Assembly (NCBI RefSeq): GCF_000699445.3
Contig: NC_067196.1
Location: 87,770,364-87,834,363, forward strand
DNA: 64,000 nt
Direction: 5' to 3'
Source: Schistosoma haematobium
Lineage: Eukaryota; Platyhelminthes; Trematoda; Strigeidida; Schistosomatidae
In this document: piece by piece, positions 10,667-21,139 of the stretch
How positions within the stretch are numbered: position 1 is the stretch's first letter
Layout: every line of letters begins with the position of its first letter
Made by a program: the position numbers and the translations under genes
Notes under the pieces: model-generated
The model's input: only the letters and a program-made list of their open reading frames with translations
Told to the model about the DNA's origin: nothing
Databases searched by the model: none

Positions 10667-11290
10667 TCTTTATAAATTAACATTCACTGAAGAGAGAATA
10701 GAAACCATGGAGAGATGTTATGTCATAATGATGTGTGGACGAGAATGATTATGATTTGTTGTTTGTTTAGTTAGACTTGTAGATAGTCTGACAAGTATCA
10801 AATGAGTTAATATATTCCCCTATCCTTATAATTACATTATTATTAATTGATTGTTCATTGTTAGTGAATTATGTGGGGGTTTTGGTGTGGACATATATTT
10901 ACGTTGTGGTCAGGCTAATCATGTGTTATTGATCATCTGAGTTGTGTTGAAGTCCTGTAGAATAGACACTGAGAAGGGAATCTAGTGTAGATATTCGTTT
11001 AAGGTAAATTAACGTCTCATACGTGTAAACATGGAAAACTAACCGTTATAACACATAATCTGAAACTTCTCAAGAGTAATCATCCATTTACATCATATTC
11101 AATTTATTAAAATGTCTTTAGTGATAATTTTAAGTAAGCAAGCTTTAAACTACCATGTTAGAATACAGTTACCACATATACTCAGAAAAATCTTCAGGAA
11201 TAAGGTATTCAACTTGAAGAAAATGGAATAATAAATAAAATCATATCATTTGTCTTCTTACCCCTTGAAATATTATCACTTGAGAATCAT
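10667..11290. other. AT-rich intergenic DNA, nothing recognised
   Basis: No gene or repeat copy could be supported in this stretch. Confidence 0.5.
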
Positions 11291-11740
11291 ACTTTAATAA
11301 CTGAATTCATGAGTCAATTGAAGCTCGACCACCATCGGAAAACCTGGAACCACTGGACGGCTGATTCATCCTATTGTGGGACTCTTCAGCAGTGCGTATT
11401 CACTATACCGTCTGGCAAGATTCGCAACCAGGACCTATCGTTCTCGTGCACGAACGCTTAACCTCTAGACCATTGAGCCTGCATGCATCCAACGGTGTTA
11501 ATGTCTAACTTCAACCAAGCCACGGTCCATCATTATCTTCAGTGAGTAACTGTTTCATAACAGACATGACTGAACTCCACTGGTCATTGCTTCTTACCAG
11601 AACTCCAGGAAATAACTCTTGGAGACAGTCACTAGTGAGCATATGATGATCATAATTAGAGAGGGGTTTTGTGGAGATTGTAGTAATTTAGTAATTGAAT
11701 TCATGAGTCAGTTGAAGCTAGACCACCATATAAAACCTTA
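11291..11740 (-). mobile_element. SINE-B tandem partial dimer
   Basis: A nearly complete unit on the minus strand (11291-11660) is followed head-to-tail by the tail part of a second unit (11661-11740: GAGGGGTTTTGTGGAG through GACCACCAT). The repeat period measured at GACCACCAT is about 394 bp. The hammerhead of the complete unit has CTGAAGA and helix II, but GAAT in place of GAAA. Confidence 0.75.
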
Positions 11741-12305
11741 TAAATAAGTACATTCAGGATTAATACATTAGTATATTGTAATCAATTATATTGAGCATAG
11801 TCTATGTTTATTTATAGTGTTTATTCTAACAATTATTATGGTTATCTATAGTAGCGAAATAAAGAACTAAATCTACCTATTGAGCTTCATTTGTCTTCAA
11901 AATTATATTTACATATGGTCATTATGTTACTTATAAGTAGTACCATTTAACAACTACAAAATAATGTTGGGAATATAGAAAGTGAAGCGATCAATAATAC
12001 CAAAACTAAAATATTACCTATAATATTCACTTAAATGCACACTATTGATTAGCACTGTCCATGAATTTTGGTTATTACAAAAATTTCTTTATATAGCGAT
12101 AGTTGATGGTAGGATTAAAGAGAAACGTAAGACCGGAGGTATTATGAAAAGAGTGGATGAATGGAAGATGAGACAAGAACAACAATAAATATATGATAGG
12201 CTATTAAAATTTTTCAGTCAATATAGATATATTCATACCCATATGTTAATTTTGAACAGAAATAAAATCAAGCAAATTTAACTATTTATATCATCTTAAA
12301 CATTT
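11741..12305. other. AT-rich intergenic DNA, nothing recognised
   Basis: No supported gene or repeat copy. Confidence 0.5.
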
Positions 12306-12310
12306 ATTTA

Positions 12311-12440
12311 ATCTCGCGAGACGGGATCGTGGATGCACGATACTGAGGAGTCCCATACTAGGATGAAACGGCCGTTCAGTGCTTCCAGGTTTTCCGTGGT
12401 GGTCTAACTTCAATTGACTCATGAATTCAACTATTAAAAT
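12311..12440 (+). mobile_element. SINE-B 3' half, sense on plus
   Basis: A 5'-truncated copy beginning in the tRNA T arm (TCTCGCGAGACGGGATC) and ending ACTCATGAATTCAACTAT. Its hammerhead (about 12335-12382) keeps CTGAGGA, GTCC/GGAT, GAAA and ACGGCCGT. Helix I is damaged (GCACGATA against TTCAGTGC). Confidence 0.7.
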
Positions 12441-12647
12441 GTATTTTTTGTTCTAATTAGAATGGAATACGATTTAATTGACTAATATAATGATGATACA
12501 TTTAATATTAATTTAAGATAAATTAAGGGTAGAAAGAAAATACTCTAATTAAACTTGATAATAAAGAGGGTGAATGTTTCATTTACCAAGGCATACGAAA
12601 TTTACATAGCAGTGATGTAGGTGTAACGAGTTATTCTCGATTATTTC

Positions 12648-13070
12648 ATGAGTCCTGCTCACTGCCTTCTCGTAGAATTACGGTTGTTTACGAAACTGAA
12701 ATGACGAAAAGTGAATGTCCGGCGCTTTAACAGGGTTGTTGGATATGGAGGTTTCATCTAGGAGAGTTGGAAAACCCTGATTCCAAACCAATCATGCACA
12801 TGGGCCCCAGTATCTTAAAGGAGTAAATGGCGTACGAACCAATTATTTGTCACCGGTTACGATGGGACTACATCTCCCGACGTTGCTCCACTGCCTTGTG
12901 GATTAGACCTTTATATCGAAGGCTCCGGGTGTGGCCCCCTAAGAAAACCACCTGTTTCGATTTTAGCATCCGGTCATTTTCACAGCTCACACAAAAATCA
13001 AGTGACTTGTGTGGCGCATATGTATTCGGTGCCCCCTTGTACCAATATTTATGTGTTCAAATAAATAAAT
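12648..13070 (+). mobile_element. R500 retroposon copy, 5' truncated
   Basis: Plus-strand copy, starting around GTCCTGCTCACTGCC and ending with the tail CAAATAAATAAATTACATG. It matches the minus copy at 6981-7510 over most of its length, including TTCCAAACCAATCATGCACA. An open frame inside it is not conserved. Confidence 0.7.
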
Positions 13071-13799
13071 TACATGAGTATTGTTTTAGTGGCATTGAAT
13101 AACAACAATGAGAGTACAATGAAAAAGAACTCCATATTTATGTTAAATAATATTTAGGTATTAGTATAAGGAGTTGTGGAAATTGTGAAATTTAAAAGTT
13201 TACGTTGTAAACTGATTTTTATAAGGCGACCATTGTAAATTAAGAAATACTTAACAGTCGTTCCATCCCAGTACAGAAGCTCTTAGAAGTGCTTGTACAT
13301 GAATCCATTTTCGATCGAATATATGACATTTAAAGCTCTTTCTGCGAGTCTAGCATTAAATCACCATTAAATACCAAGTTCGAAGAACAAGCACTCTTCT
13401 CAATGTTTGGATTAGATCTATGGCTGGATCGTGAAAATGAACTTCTGAGGAATTCATTACCAGTATGGAACAGTTATCCAACATTCTTCGTTTTTCAGTA
13501 GGTGTCGAATTAAATCAAGTCCGTACTGTAAAAATATAATATTTATTTGGCTAATCTTCATGGTTAGTCCGTTTTTAAGACGGTTCTTACCTCAGATTGA
13601 TCTCGGCTGATAAACTGCTGAAAATAAGGAAATACTGAAGATTTCCAATTCGGTCTCTAGTGAATTCATGAGTATGCACTACTTCTGAAATTCACATCAA
13701 TATAAAACATCTATCCAGTAATTTTTGGTATTGAATAATCCTGACAAAATGTATATCGAAATCTGAAAATTACTTTTCATCATGAATGAGAATTAATCG
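13071..13799. other. AT-rich intergenic DNA, nothing recognised
   Basis: No supported gene or repeat copy. Confidence 0.5.
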
Positions 13800-13813
13800 A
13801 AATACCAACCAGT

Positions 13814-13974
13814 GGAGAAGATTTGTAGCCAAGGTGGATGATTTTGATGGAGTTTTGTTCTTGAGCTGGATGGTCAGATAGACTTCTGTCTGAAGTTTGT
13901 GATGATGATGTCGTTCAGAAGGACGATGAAAGCTCCACGACCAAACCACCCAGCTCAGAGAACAAACTCCATCA
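13814..13974. mobile_element. Foldback element D with 14 bp target-site duplication
   Basis: A 161 bp inverted composite. The left part (GGAGAAGATTTGTAGCC to GAGCTGGATGGTC) is joined to a right part that reads back as its complement (CCAGCTCAGAGAACAAACTCC). It is bounded by AAATACCAACCAGT at 13800-13813 and 13975-13988. Copies occur at 25.05, 41.85 and 43.87 kb, with fragments at 21.06 and 24.04 kb. Confidence 0.8.
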
Positions 13975-14129
13975 AAATACCAACCAGTTTCTAATTTTAT
14001 CAGATTATTATGGTATATCACCAATGAGTTATTGCTTTGCTCTGGATTTAGTTGAACTTAAACAAGTCATGGCTTTGTGACAAAAAAACTATTTTTTTCC
14101 TTGATAATGTAAACAGTAACATTGTAATG

Positions 14130-14372
14130 AATGAGAAAACAGGCGGGGAAAACTAGAACATCTTAGTAAAATCTGAGAATCATACAGTAAATAGTTCATA
14201 TGCAAAATGTCAATCAATCGTCTCAGACTTCATTGTTCCTTCATTTCCACACCAATCATTCTCTGTTCTCGTCCTCTTTTCTTCAATTTTCTTAACATTC
14301 AGTTATTTCACTTTCGATTGATGATACATACTACTTATATCTATCGACATCAGTAGCACACACCACAGCATG
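14130..14372 (-). mobile_element. LTR-1 family, solo LTR-like copy
   Basis: Minus-strand LTR-1 copy ending (plus strand) at CACACACCACA-like sequence near 14365, with the TATA-like element (complement of ACTACTTATATC) near 14330. The far end is diverged around GGCGGGGAAAAC. No flanking coding parts were seen. Confidence 0.5.
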
Positions 14373-15115
14373 TTTTCAGTTGTGTGATAAATCTGAGCAA
14401 GTATAAAAATCTGGTTAACAGTTTTACATCAAATACATATAAGAATTTATCTTGTGATTATTATTTGGATAAAATTATGTCCTTTTTTTATTCCACAATT
14501 ATCCAAATTAATTCTAAAAACACTGGTGGAGAGATCCAGAATACTGCTAGAAAGATACCAAGAAATGCTTTGAAAACACTAAGAAGCATCTTATCCAATC
14601 AGCATTCAGTAGAGGTTTTTCCAGAAACATCTAGCAAGTGAAAAGTCACATATCGAGTTTCTGATTTGATGATTGCTTGTTTAGTAGCATTCCAGAATAT
14701 TCCGGAAACCCAAGACTATCTAAAATACTATAAATACCCTAGATTTTCTGTACATAATCAAATGTTTGGAGTAAAGTGTTTCTTTAATGTTTCGCGCCAT
14801 TTCTCTAGTGTTCAAATTGCTGTGTAGATTTAACCTAGGGGTTACTAGAAGAGCTTAGGAACCAAATCTAGCGTTCAATTAGAAGACTTATCAAACACAG
14901 TTATTAGACAATTATGTACTATGGCATAAAATTATTATGGATAATGTGTGAAGTAGAATTCTCAGCTTAACAATCAGTAAACATCATATATCTAGTGTTC
15001 GGATCTATTAGCTTCGTTTTATTTTCATTAATTAAACTAAACAAACAAAGAAAGTATAATGCACAGTTTCTCATATGAACTTTTGTTGAATTAATAAACT
15101 ATATCTATTTCAATT
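14373..15115. other. AT-rich intergenic DNA, nothing recognised
   Basis: A short open frame at 14384-14641 has no recognisable features and no splice or promoter support; it is not called as a gene. Confidence 0.45.
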
Positions 15116-15262
15116 CACTTGGTGTTATTTTACTTGTATCTTCCCATTGTTGTTTAGGACTGTAATTGATCAGTCTCTTGTTGGCCTATGTGTATCCTGT
15201 TCGAATTGCCTTGATATAGCCTTAAGTCACAAGTTTTTTTAAGCAAAGATGGATGGTGACCT
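15116..15262 (-). mobile_element. SINE-A 3' body fragment
   Basis: On the minus strand this ends in the SINE-A terminus (complement of CACTTGGTGTTATTTTACTTG) and contains the complement of ATTGATCAGTCTCTTGTTGG. It is 5' truncated and lacks the tRNA head and hammerhead. Confidence 0.65.
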
Positions 15263-16331
15263 TGACATAACCTTGACATAATTCACAGTCACTTAACAAA
15301 ATTACTGATTCATAAAATCTGTATATAAGTCTTGTTTATGAAACTGTTTGTTTATTATCTTAGGTAAAAGGTGGTAGACAGCTTAGATAACCGTGAAATA
15401 TACAATCTGTGATATATATATGTAGGACAGAATGATTGGCTTAAATTCTTCTTTAAGCTGTAATGGTTAGTAGTGATGTTAATTATTCAAAGAGATATGT
15501 AAATGAGATGAACTTAACTTTCACAATCTTGGTCATAATTAATTTCACAAAAAATTTTTTTTGTACACAATGTACAAATTTATTCCTTCAAGATTATAAG
15601 GTCGTGGACTATGGTTGTATTCTATTCTTTGAGCTAAGTAGTTAAATCACAAAGCTTTTGTTGATTAGATGAACAACATCATTAGTTCTTACTTGAAGAA
15701 TAGTTTATTCTGTTTAATTCGTCCACAAGCGTTAACTCACCATGTTCTGATGAAATCTGTGAATGATTGTTTTCAAATGTTTAGTCAATTTTATTAGTCT
15801 TTGTATATTTGTTGAATGTTTTGTTCTACTGATCTCTGATCATGTAACTGGCTTGCTCATCGTGTTATAGATCATGGAGCCACGGAATATCATAAGACAA
15901 AGACTAGTCTATAACTGTGAATTCTTCACAGTGTAACTCACAACGACTACAGATAATAAACTGAACTGAAAGCAGAATGTATTTTTAAAACTAATCCTAT
16001 AGTTACTAAATGATACACAGAAACCTCAGTTTATTTGTTAAGTAATTGTTTGACCAGATATAAATCCCAATTATTTCGTTGAGTGATTTATGTAGACTAG
16101 TTGTTTGTAATGACAGTCATCACTAAGATTCCAGGGTACTTTGAGCGTAGTCTTGTATAGTTGTAGTCAGTACAAAGTTCTTAAAAGTATGTTATTAAGA
16201 TTACAGCAATTCAGTACATCCTTGAATTCCTCTCAATGATTTTTTATTCAGTAGCAGTCTTTAAAGTAACATCACATTAAATTTCAATGTTTAGTTCAAC
16301 ATACATCTGAGATAAATAATTATTTTAGGTA
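15263..16331. other. AT-rich intergenic DNA, nothing recognised
   Basis: No supported gene or repeat copy over about 1 kb. Confidence 0.5.
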
Positions 16332-16812
16332 TTGAGGTCAGAATCTTCAATAGGAACATCATGACAGTCAGTTCTACTGTATGGAGATGAAACTTACAGA
16401 ACTACTACAACCATCATCAAAACGGTACAAGTAATTATAAAGAGTTGTCTACACAAGATACTCAACATCCATTGACCGGATACCACCAGTAATAGCCTTC
16501 TGTGAGAGAGAACAAACCAACTTCCACCTGAAGAGGAAATTAGGAAAAGACAATGAAGTTGGTGGATAGAACATACATTATGCAAATCATCAAACTACAT
16601 CATGAAGCAAGTCCCAACTTGGAATTGTGAAGGGAAGTGGAAAGGAGGAATGCCCACTAGCACATTACATCGGAGAATAGAATCAGATATGAAAAGGATG
16701 AATAACAAGTGGAATGAGCTGTAAAGAATTGCTTTTGACAGGGTTGGATGTAGAATGTTGGTGAGCGGCCTATGCTCCTTCACGATTAGCAACAGGCGTA
16801 AGTAAGTAAGTT
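16332..16812 (+). mobile_element. RTE LINE 3' fragment
   Basis: 5'-truncated RTE-clade copy covering the C-terminus after the reverse transcriptase. In degraded frame it corresponds to the intact copy at 53.35-54.03 kb ([13 protein letters not shown] and [14 protein letters not shown]). It ends AACAGGCGTAAGTAAGTAAG, the family's (TAAG)n tail. Frameshifts and stops make it a pseudogene. Confidence 0.8.
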
Positions 16813-17223
16813 TAGGTAATAAGAGAACATATCAGATGAAAAGATTTTCTACTGTCGTCACTTATTTTATAGTACTTGATCATAAATAAAGTTTTATCTG
16901 TAGAGTTTTTCCAATTTCTTATATTGGAATATAACCAATTAATAGATAGAACTAATTTTTCCTCTATTTGTGGTTTCGAAAAACTCCATTTCTCAAAAAA
17001 CAAACTCAACAATTGATTATTAGATTTTGACAGTGTTATCTTGATATTGTATGCTTCTCGATAGACTGGAATATCATAGCTTCCATGAGTGAGCATTATT
17101 TTATAGTCTTCACAAAACTTATCCCTGGTTTTCGGTTAATATTTTTAGCTAACATCAGTTCATGATTCGCCAAAAAATATACATATATTTATTCAGTTAC
17201 ATTGATTATTACTATTTTAGTAT
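16813..17223. other. AT-rich intergenic DNA, nothing recognised
   Basis: No supported gene or repeat copy. Confidence 0.5.
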
Positions 17224-17490
17224 GGTGGATTTGTGGAGATTGTAGTATTCTCATAGTTGAAATCAAGATCTGATCTAAGATAGACCACCGTTGAAAACCT
17301 AGAACCACTAAATGGTCGTTTAGTTCCATTATACGACTCTTCAACAGTGTGCATCCACGGTCTTGCAACACGAAATCCAATCCAGGAACGGGATTGAAAA
17401 TCTTGAGTTCGATTCTGATTATGAGGTCGTACAATATTTCCAGGTTTTCAGTGATGGTCTGAATTAGATTGAATCATGATTTCAACTATG
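17224..17490. mobile_element. SINE-B inverted composite, old
   Basis: The antisense part (TTTGTGGAGATTGTAG through the hammerhead to CCAATCCAGG, about 17224-17380) is joined to a sense 3' tail (TTTCCAGGTTTTCAGTG to ATGATTTCAACTATG). Strong divergence obscures the hammerhead core. Confidence 0.6.
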
Positions 17491-17936
17491 AAAATATTAC
17501 TCTTTAATTAGAATTTATTAGTAGTTAATGAAATCCAAAAGAAAACCTGGTAATTTAATATGGTGTAGAATTAATTACTTATCAGTTCTTGATTTTTTTT
17601 TCTCTCCAAATTCATGTACTCTAGCTATTGTTGTTTTTTTAAATAAGAAAACAAGGGTATTTATGGTACTAGGTGTGAATGTACTACTTTAAAGGGTTGT
17701 CTAACATGTTAAAATGGATAAGACAATCCAATAAAGGTCGTAAAAACATAGTTTGCTGTTTTTTAAAATTCTTTTAGCAGCCTATAAATAACCCTGATTT
17801 TATCAATTACTCAGCTTCTGAAAAGTTCTTTAATAACTTATAAAGGGTTCTTAACATACTCGACAATAATCCGAAATGACAGAAGCATAAACTTATAACG
17901 AACTGATACATAAAACTGTAGTGATAATGTTCTGTT
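17491..17936. other. AT-rich intergenic DNA, nothing recognised
   Basis: No supported gene or repeat copy. Confidence 0.5.
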
Positions 17937-18060
17937 CACCAAGTGTTATTTAATTGTATCTTACCACTGTTTTTTAGGGTTACAATTGATCAGTCTCTTG
18001 TTAGCATATGTGTATCCTGTGCGGACTGCCTCGATATTGCCTGAAATCATAAGCTTTATA
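17937..18060 (-). mobile_element. SINE-A 3' body fragment
   Basis: Minus-strand 3' end of SINE-A: the complement of CACCAAGTGTTATTTAATTG marks its terminus, and ACAATTGATCAGTCTCTTG matches other copies. Head and hammerhead are missing. Confidence 0.65.
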
Positions 18061-18856
18061 TAGTTCAAAACACATTACAACAAGACTGATCGTAAAAACG
18101 TTTTTCATTCTTATCAGTTCAATTACTGATTTGTAGGTGATTGATGAAATTGTATTTATTGTGATGTTTGGGGGTGGGAATTCATTAGATTTATAATTGA
18201 TATTCGTCCATGATTGACTTAATGCAGGGCACCAAACAGCCGTTTCAACCTGGTAAGAAACTTCTCCTTTATGCGTACTCACAAACCTACAAGAAATTTT
18301 ACACCACCTACAAATTGAATGACCCACCACATAACCACTTCATGGAAGTTGTTATTATGTGCTCATTAGTGGTTTACTTGTAGATGAGTCCTTTATGTTT
18401 CAGTGGAAATTTAGGACAAATGGGATAGTACAAAAATACCACAAATCAATTTGATGATTAAGTACACGTAGAAAATATGCAAACTAATTTGCACCAAAAT
18501 AGCTCTTTGGATATTATAATTTCCATTTCACACTTCCTAACAGTAAACCTCACTATTTAGCCATCATACTGAATATTATCATTATATTTTAATCAGTCTA
18601 AACTCAATGCTCATGTATCAGTACTTTTTACATAATAATATATACAAGAGGTGAACACTGATGAAGAGTTCAGGAACTAACACAAACAACTGTCCATTGA
18701 TCTCTTGTTTTCATAAATTCTTCGAACGATGTTAAATAAGGAGGGAAATTATCCTTAAATTATGCAAAATTCTTCACAAAATCATTAAAATAGATATGTA
18801 AATCGAGTGTTTTGGGCACATACAAAATTCTGTAACTCTAACATAAAAATTAATTA
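18061..18856. other. AT-rich intergenic DNA, nothing recognised
   Basis: No supported gene or repeat copy. Confidence 0.5.
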
Positions 18857-19486
18857 ATTACTTACTAACTTACGCCTGTTACTAATCGTGAAGGAGCATA
18901 GGCCACTCACCAACATTCTACATCCAACCCTGTCAAAAGCAATTCTTTACAGCTCATTCCACTTGTTATTCATCCTTTTCATATCTGATTCTATTCTCCG
19001 ATGTAATGTGCTAGTGGGCATTCCTCCTTTCCACTTCCCTTCACAATTCCAAGTTGGGACTTGCTTCATGATGTAGTTTGATGATTTGCATAATGTATGT
19101 CCTATCCACCAACTTCATTGTCTTTTCCTAATTTCCTCTTCAGGTGGAAGTTGGTTTGTTCTCTCTCACAGAAGGCTATTACTGGTGGTATCCGGTCAAT
19201 GGATGTTGAGTATCTTGTGTAGACAACTCTTTATAATTACTTGTAGTTGGAAGTTTCATCTCCATGCAGCAGAACTGTCTTGACACTTGTATTGAAGATT
19301 GTGACTTTGATATTGGTTGAAAGTTGTTTTGATTTCCATATGTTGTTCAATTGTAGGAATGCGGCCCTTCCTTTGCCAATTTTCGCCTTTACGTCTGCAT
19401 CTGAACCTCCTTGGTCATCGATGATACTTCCGAAATATGTGAAAGATTTCACATCTTCCAGAGTTTCGCCGTCAACTGACTAATCG
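18857..19486 (-). mobile_element. RTE LINE 3' fragment
   Basis: On the minus strand this runs from just after the reverse transcriptase core (motif region [14 protein letters not shown] in degraded frame, near 19440-19480) to the (TAAG)n tail at 18857-18875. It shares the variant of the copies at 16.3, 28.5 and 39.1 kb. Several frameshifts are present. Confidence 0.8.
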
Positions 19487-19567
19487 TACTTCATAAAATC
19501 AATGCGAACGGCAATGTTTGCAGTTTATAAGTTAGTTCATCGGGTTTTAACACTAGATTTAACTTTT

Positions 19568-19740
19568 TATAGATAGAGATGGATGATGGCTAGCAGCATA
19601 GTTCACGACGAGCCTTTCGATATCTCTAAGAGTCGTCAGCCTGATGTGCCTGGATGCGAGCTGATGTTCACCCCGGGACTCGAACCCAGTAACGTTCGCT
19701 TCAAATATCAATGCATTATTCACTTAGTTACTGAGTCCGT
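19568..19740 (-). mobile_element. SINE-A fragment with variant hammerhead
   Basis: The minus-strand copy carries the tRNA-like head (B box GGTTCGAGTCC in complement near 19685) and a hammerhead region where CTGACGA and GAAA are both present. The helix II between them reads CTCTTAGAGATATC, unlike other copies and only weakly pairing. Confidence 0.65.
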
Positions 19741-20367
19741 ATAGCCATTGGCTTAATAGATAAAACGTCTGTTCTCCATTTCTATGGTGCAGTTATCATA
19801 TTTGAGGAATTATTTGCATATTCCTTTGTCGTTCAAAATCACAATGATTTTAAATAGTGCATATTATAATGAGAAATCATTCAACAAAATAGTTGATTGA
19901 CTAAGGTTATTTACCTCCTTAAATCTTAAATGAACTAATGTTAGTAAACCGGACCATTGGCCAAGTGACATCTAAAACGAATAGCGAATGAATAAACAAG
20001 GCTGAAAATTAAGATCATAAAAATAACCAACAGTTTTTCACTACTGTTCATAATAAGCACAGAAGTATACTTATCATATTACTACTACTATTAATATGAC
20101 TGTCATTTTGGTACAATCAAAGAATATACAAATTCGATTAAGCATAATTTATGGTGTTTTTCTCAAACTCCATTGATATGTCAAATAATTCACGTTATTC
20201 TCCTCATCTTCAATACTACAAATCAATCAATTTGAACAAATTCAACTTTGCATGAGGTCCCGTATATGGTCTAAGCAACTTGATATGTTAGCTACGTTCA
20301 ATACGCAGTTTTCTTATGCATGCTTTAAAATTTACACCCTCTGCTCATAATTAAATTAAATTATATT
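19741..20367. other. AT-rich intergenic DNA, nothing recognised
   Basis: No supported gene or repeat copy. Confidence 0.5.
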
Positions 20368-20868
20368 TCCATAGTTGAGATTATGAGTCAATTGAAGCTA
20401 AACCACCATGGGAAACCTGGAACCACTGGACGACCGTTTCGTCCTATTGTGAAACTCCTTAGCAGTGCGGACCCACGACCCCGTCTCACGAGATTCGAAC
20501 ACAGGCTCTATCAGTCACGCGCGCGGGCGCTTAACCTCTAGACCACTGAGCCGGCATCCAACGATGTTAATGTCTAACTTCAACTAACTCACGACATCGA
20601 GCGACACATCCACTATTGTCTTCAGTGAGTTCCTATCTCACAACAGACCTGGTTCAACTCCACTGGTCACTGCTTCTCACTAGAACCTCAAGAAATAACT
20701 CTTGAAGCCAGTCACTAGTGAGCATATGTTGACTAATATAGGAAGGGCTTTTTGTGAATATTATAGTAATTTTAATAGTTGAATTCATGAGTTAATTGAA
20801 GCTAGACCACTATGGAAAACCCGAAAGCACTGGACGGCCGTTTCTTCCTATTGTGGGACTCCTCATAT
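20368..20868 (-). mobile_element. SINE-B tandem partial dimer
   Basis: A complete minus-strand unit (20368-20740) is followed head-to-tail by the tail and hammerhead part of a second unit (20741-20868). The distance between the two hammerhead cleavage positions is about 403 bp, one unit length. The first hammerhead has CTAAGGA (core G changed). The second is cut off within the core at the junction with unrelated DNA. Confidence 0.8.
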
Positions 20869-21062
20869 TTGACACAAATCTCAGTGACTGAAATATAATG
20901 GTACTTTACTATTAGTATTCAGTATTATATGATCATAATCTGAACATACATATACACATACAACATTACATGCTACATTTTGTATACAATTCATATTCAT
21001 TCTGTAAACAATATTAACTTGAAAACATATTTTGACAATTGATTTTTTGAATAAGAAAACAA

Positions 21063-21125
21063 CATATATTTTGATGGAGCTTCCATCATCTACCTGAGCT
21101 ACAAATCTTCTCCACCATCTCAACA
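21063..21125 (-). mobile_element. Foldback D fragment
   Basis: The terminal piece of family D (ACCTGAGCTACAAATCTTC through CACCATCTC) next to an AT-rich stretch. It is too short to show whether it was a composite. Confidence 0.55.
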
Positions 21126-21139
21126 ACATACATTAGCGA

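Noticed and set aside
18888..19283. Recurrent 62- and 65-residue frames near RTE 3' ends (also at 16.4, 28.7 and 39.1 kb)
   Set aside because: They are antisense or off-frame readings of the RTE C-terminal zone. Recurrence reflects repeat copies, not conserved genes.
19568..19740. Active hammerhead in the SINE-A copy
   Set aside because: CTGACGA and GAAA are present, but the helix II segment between them pairs poorly, so it is not listed as a ribozyme.
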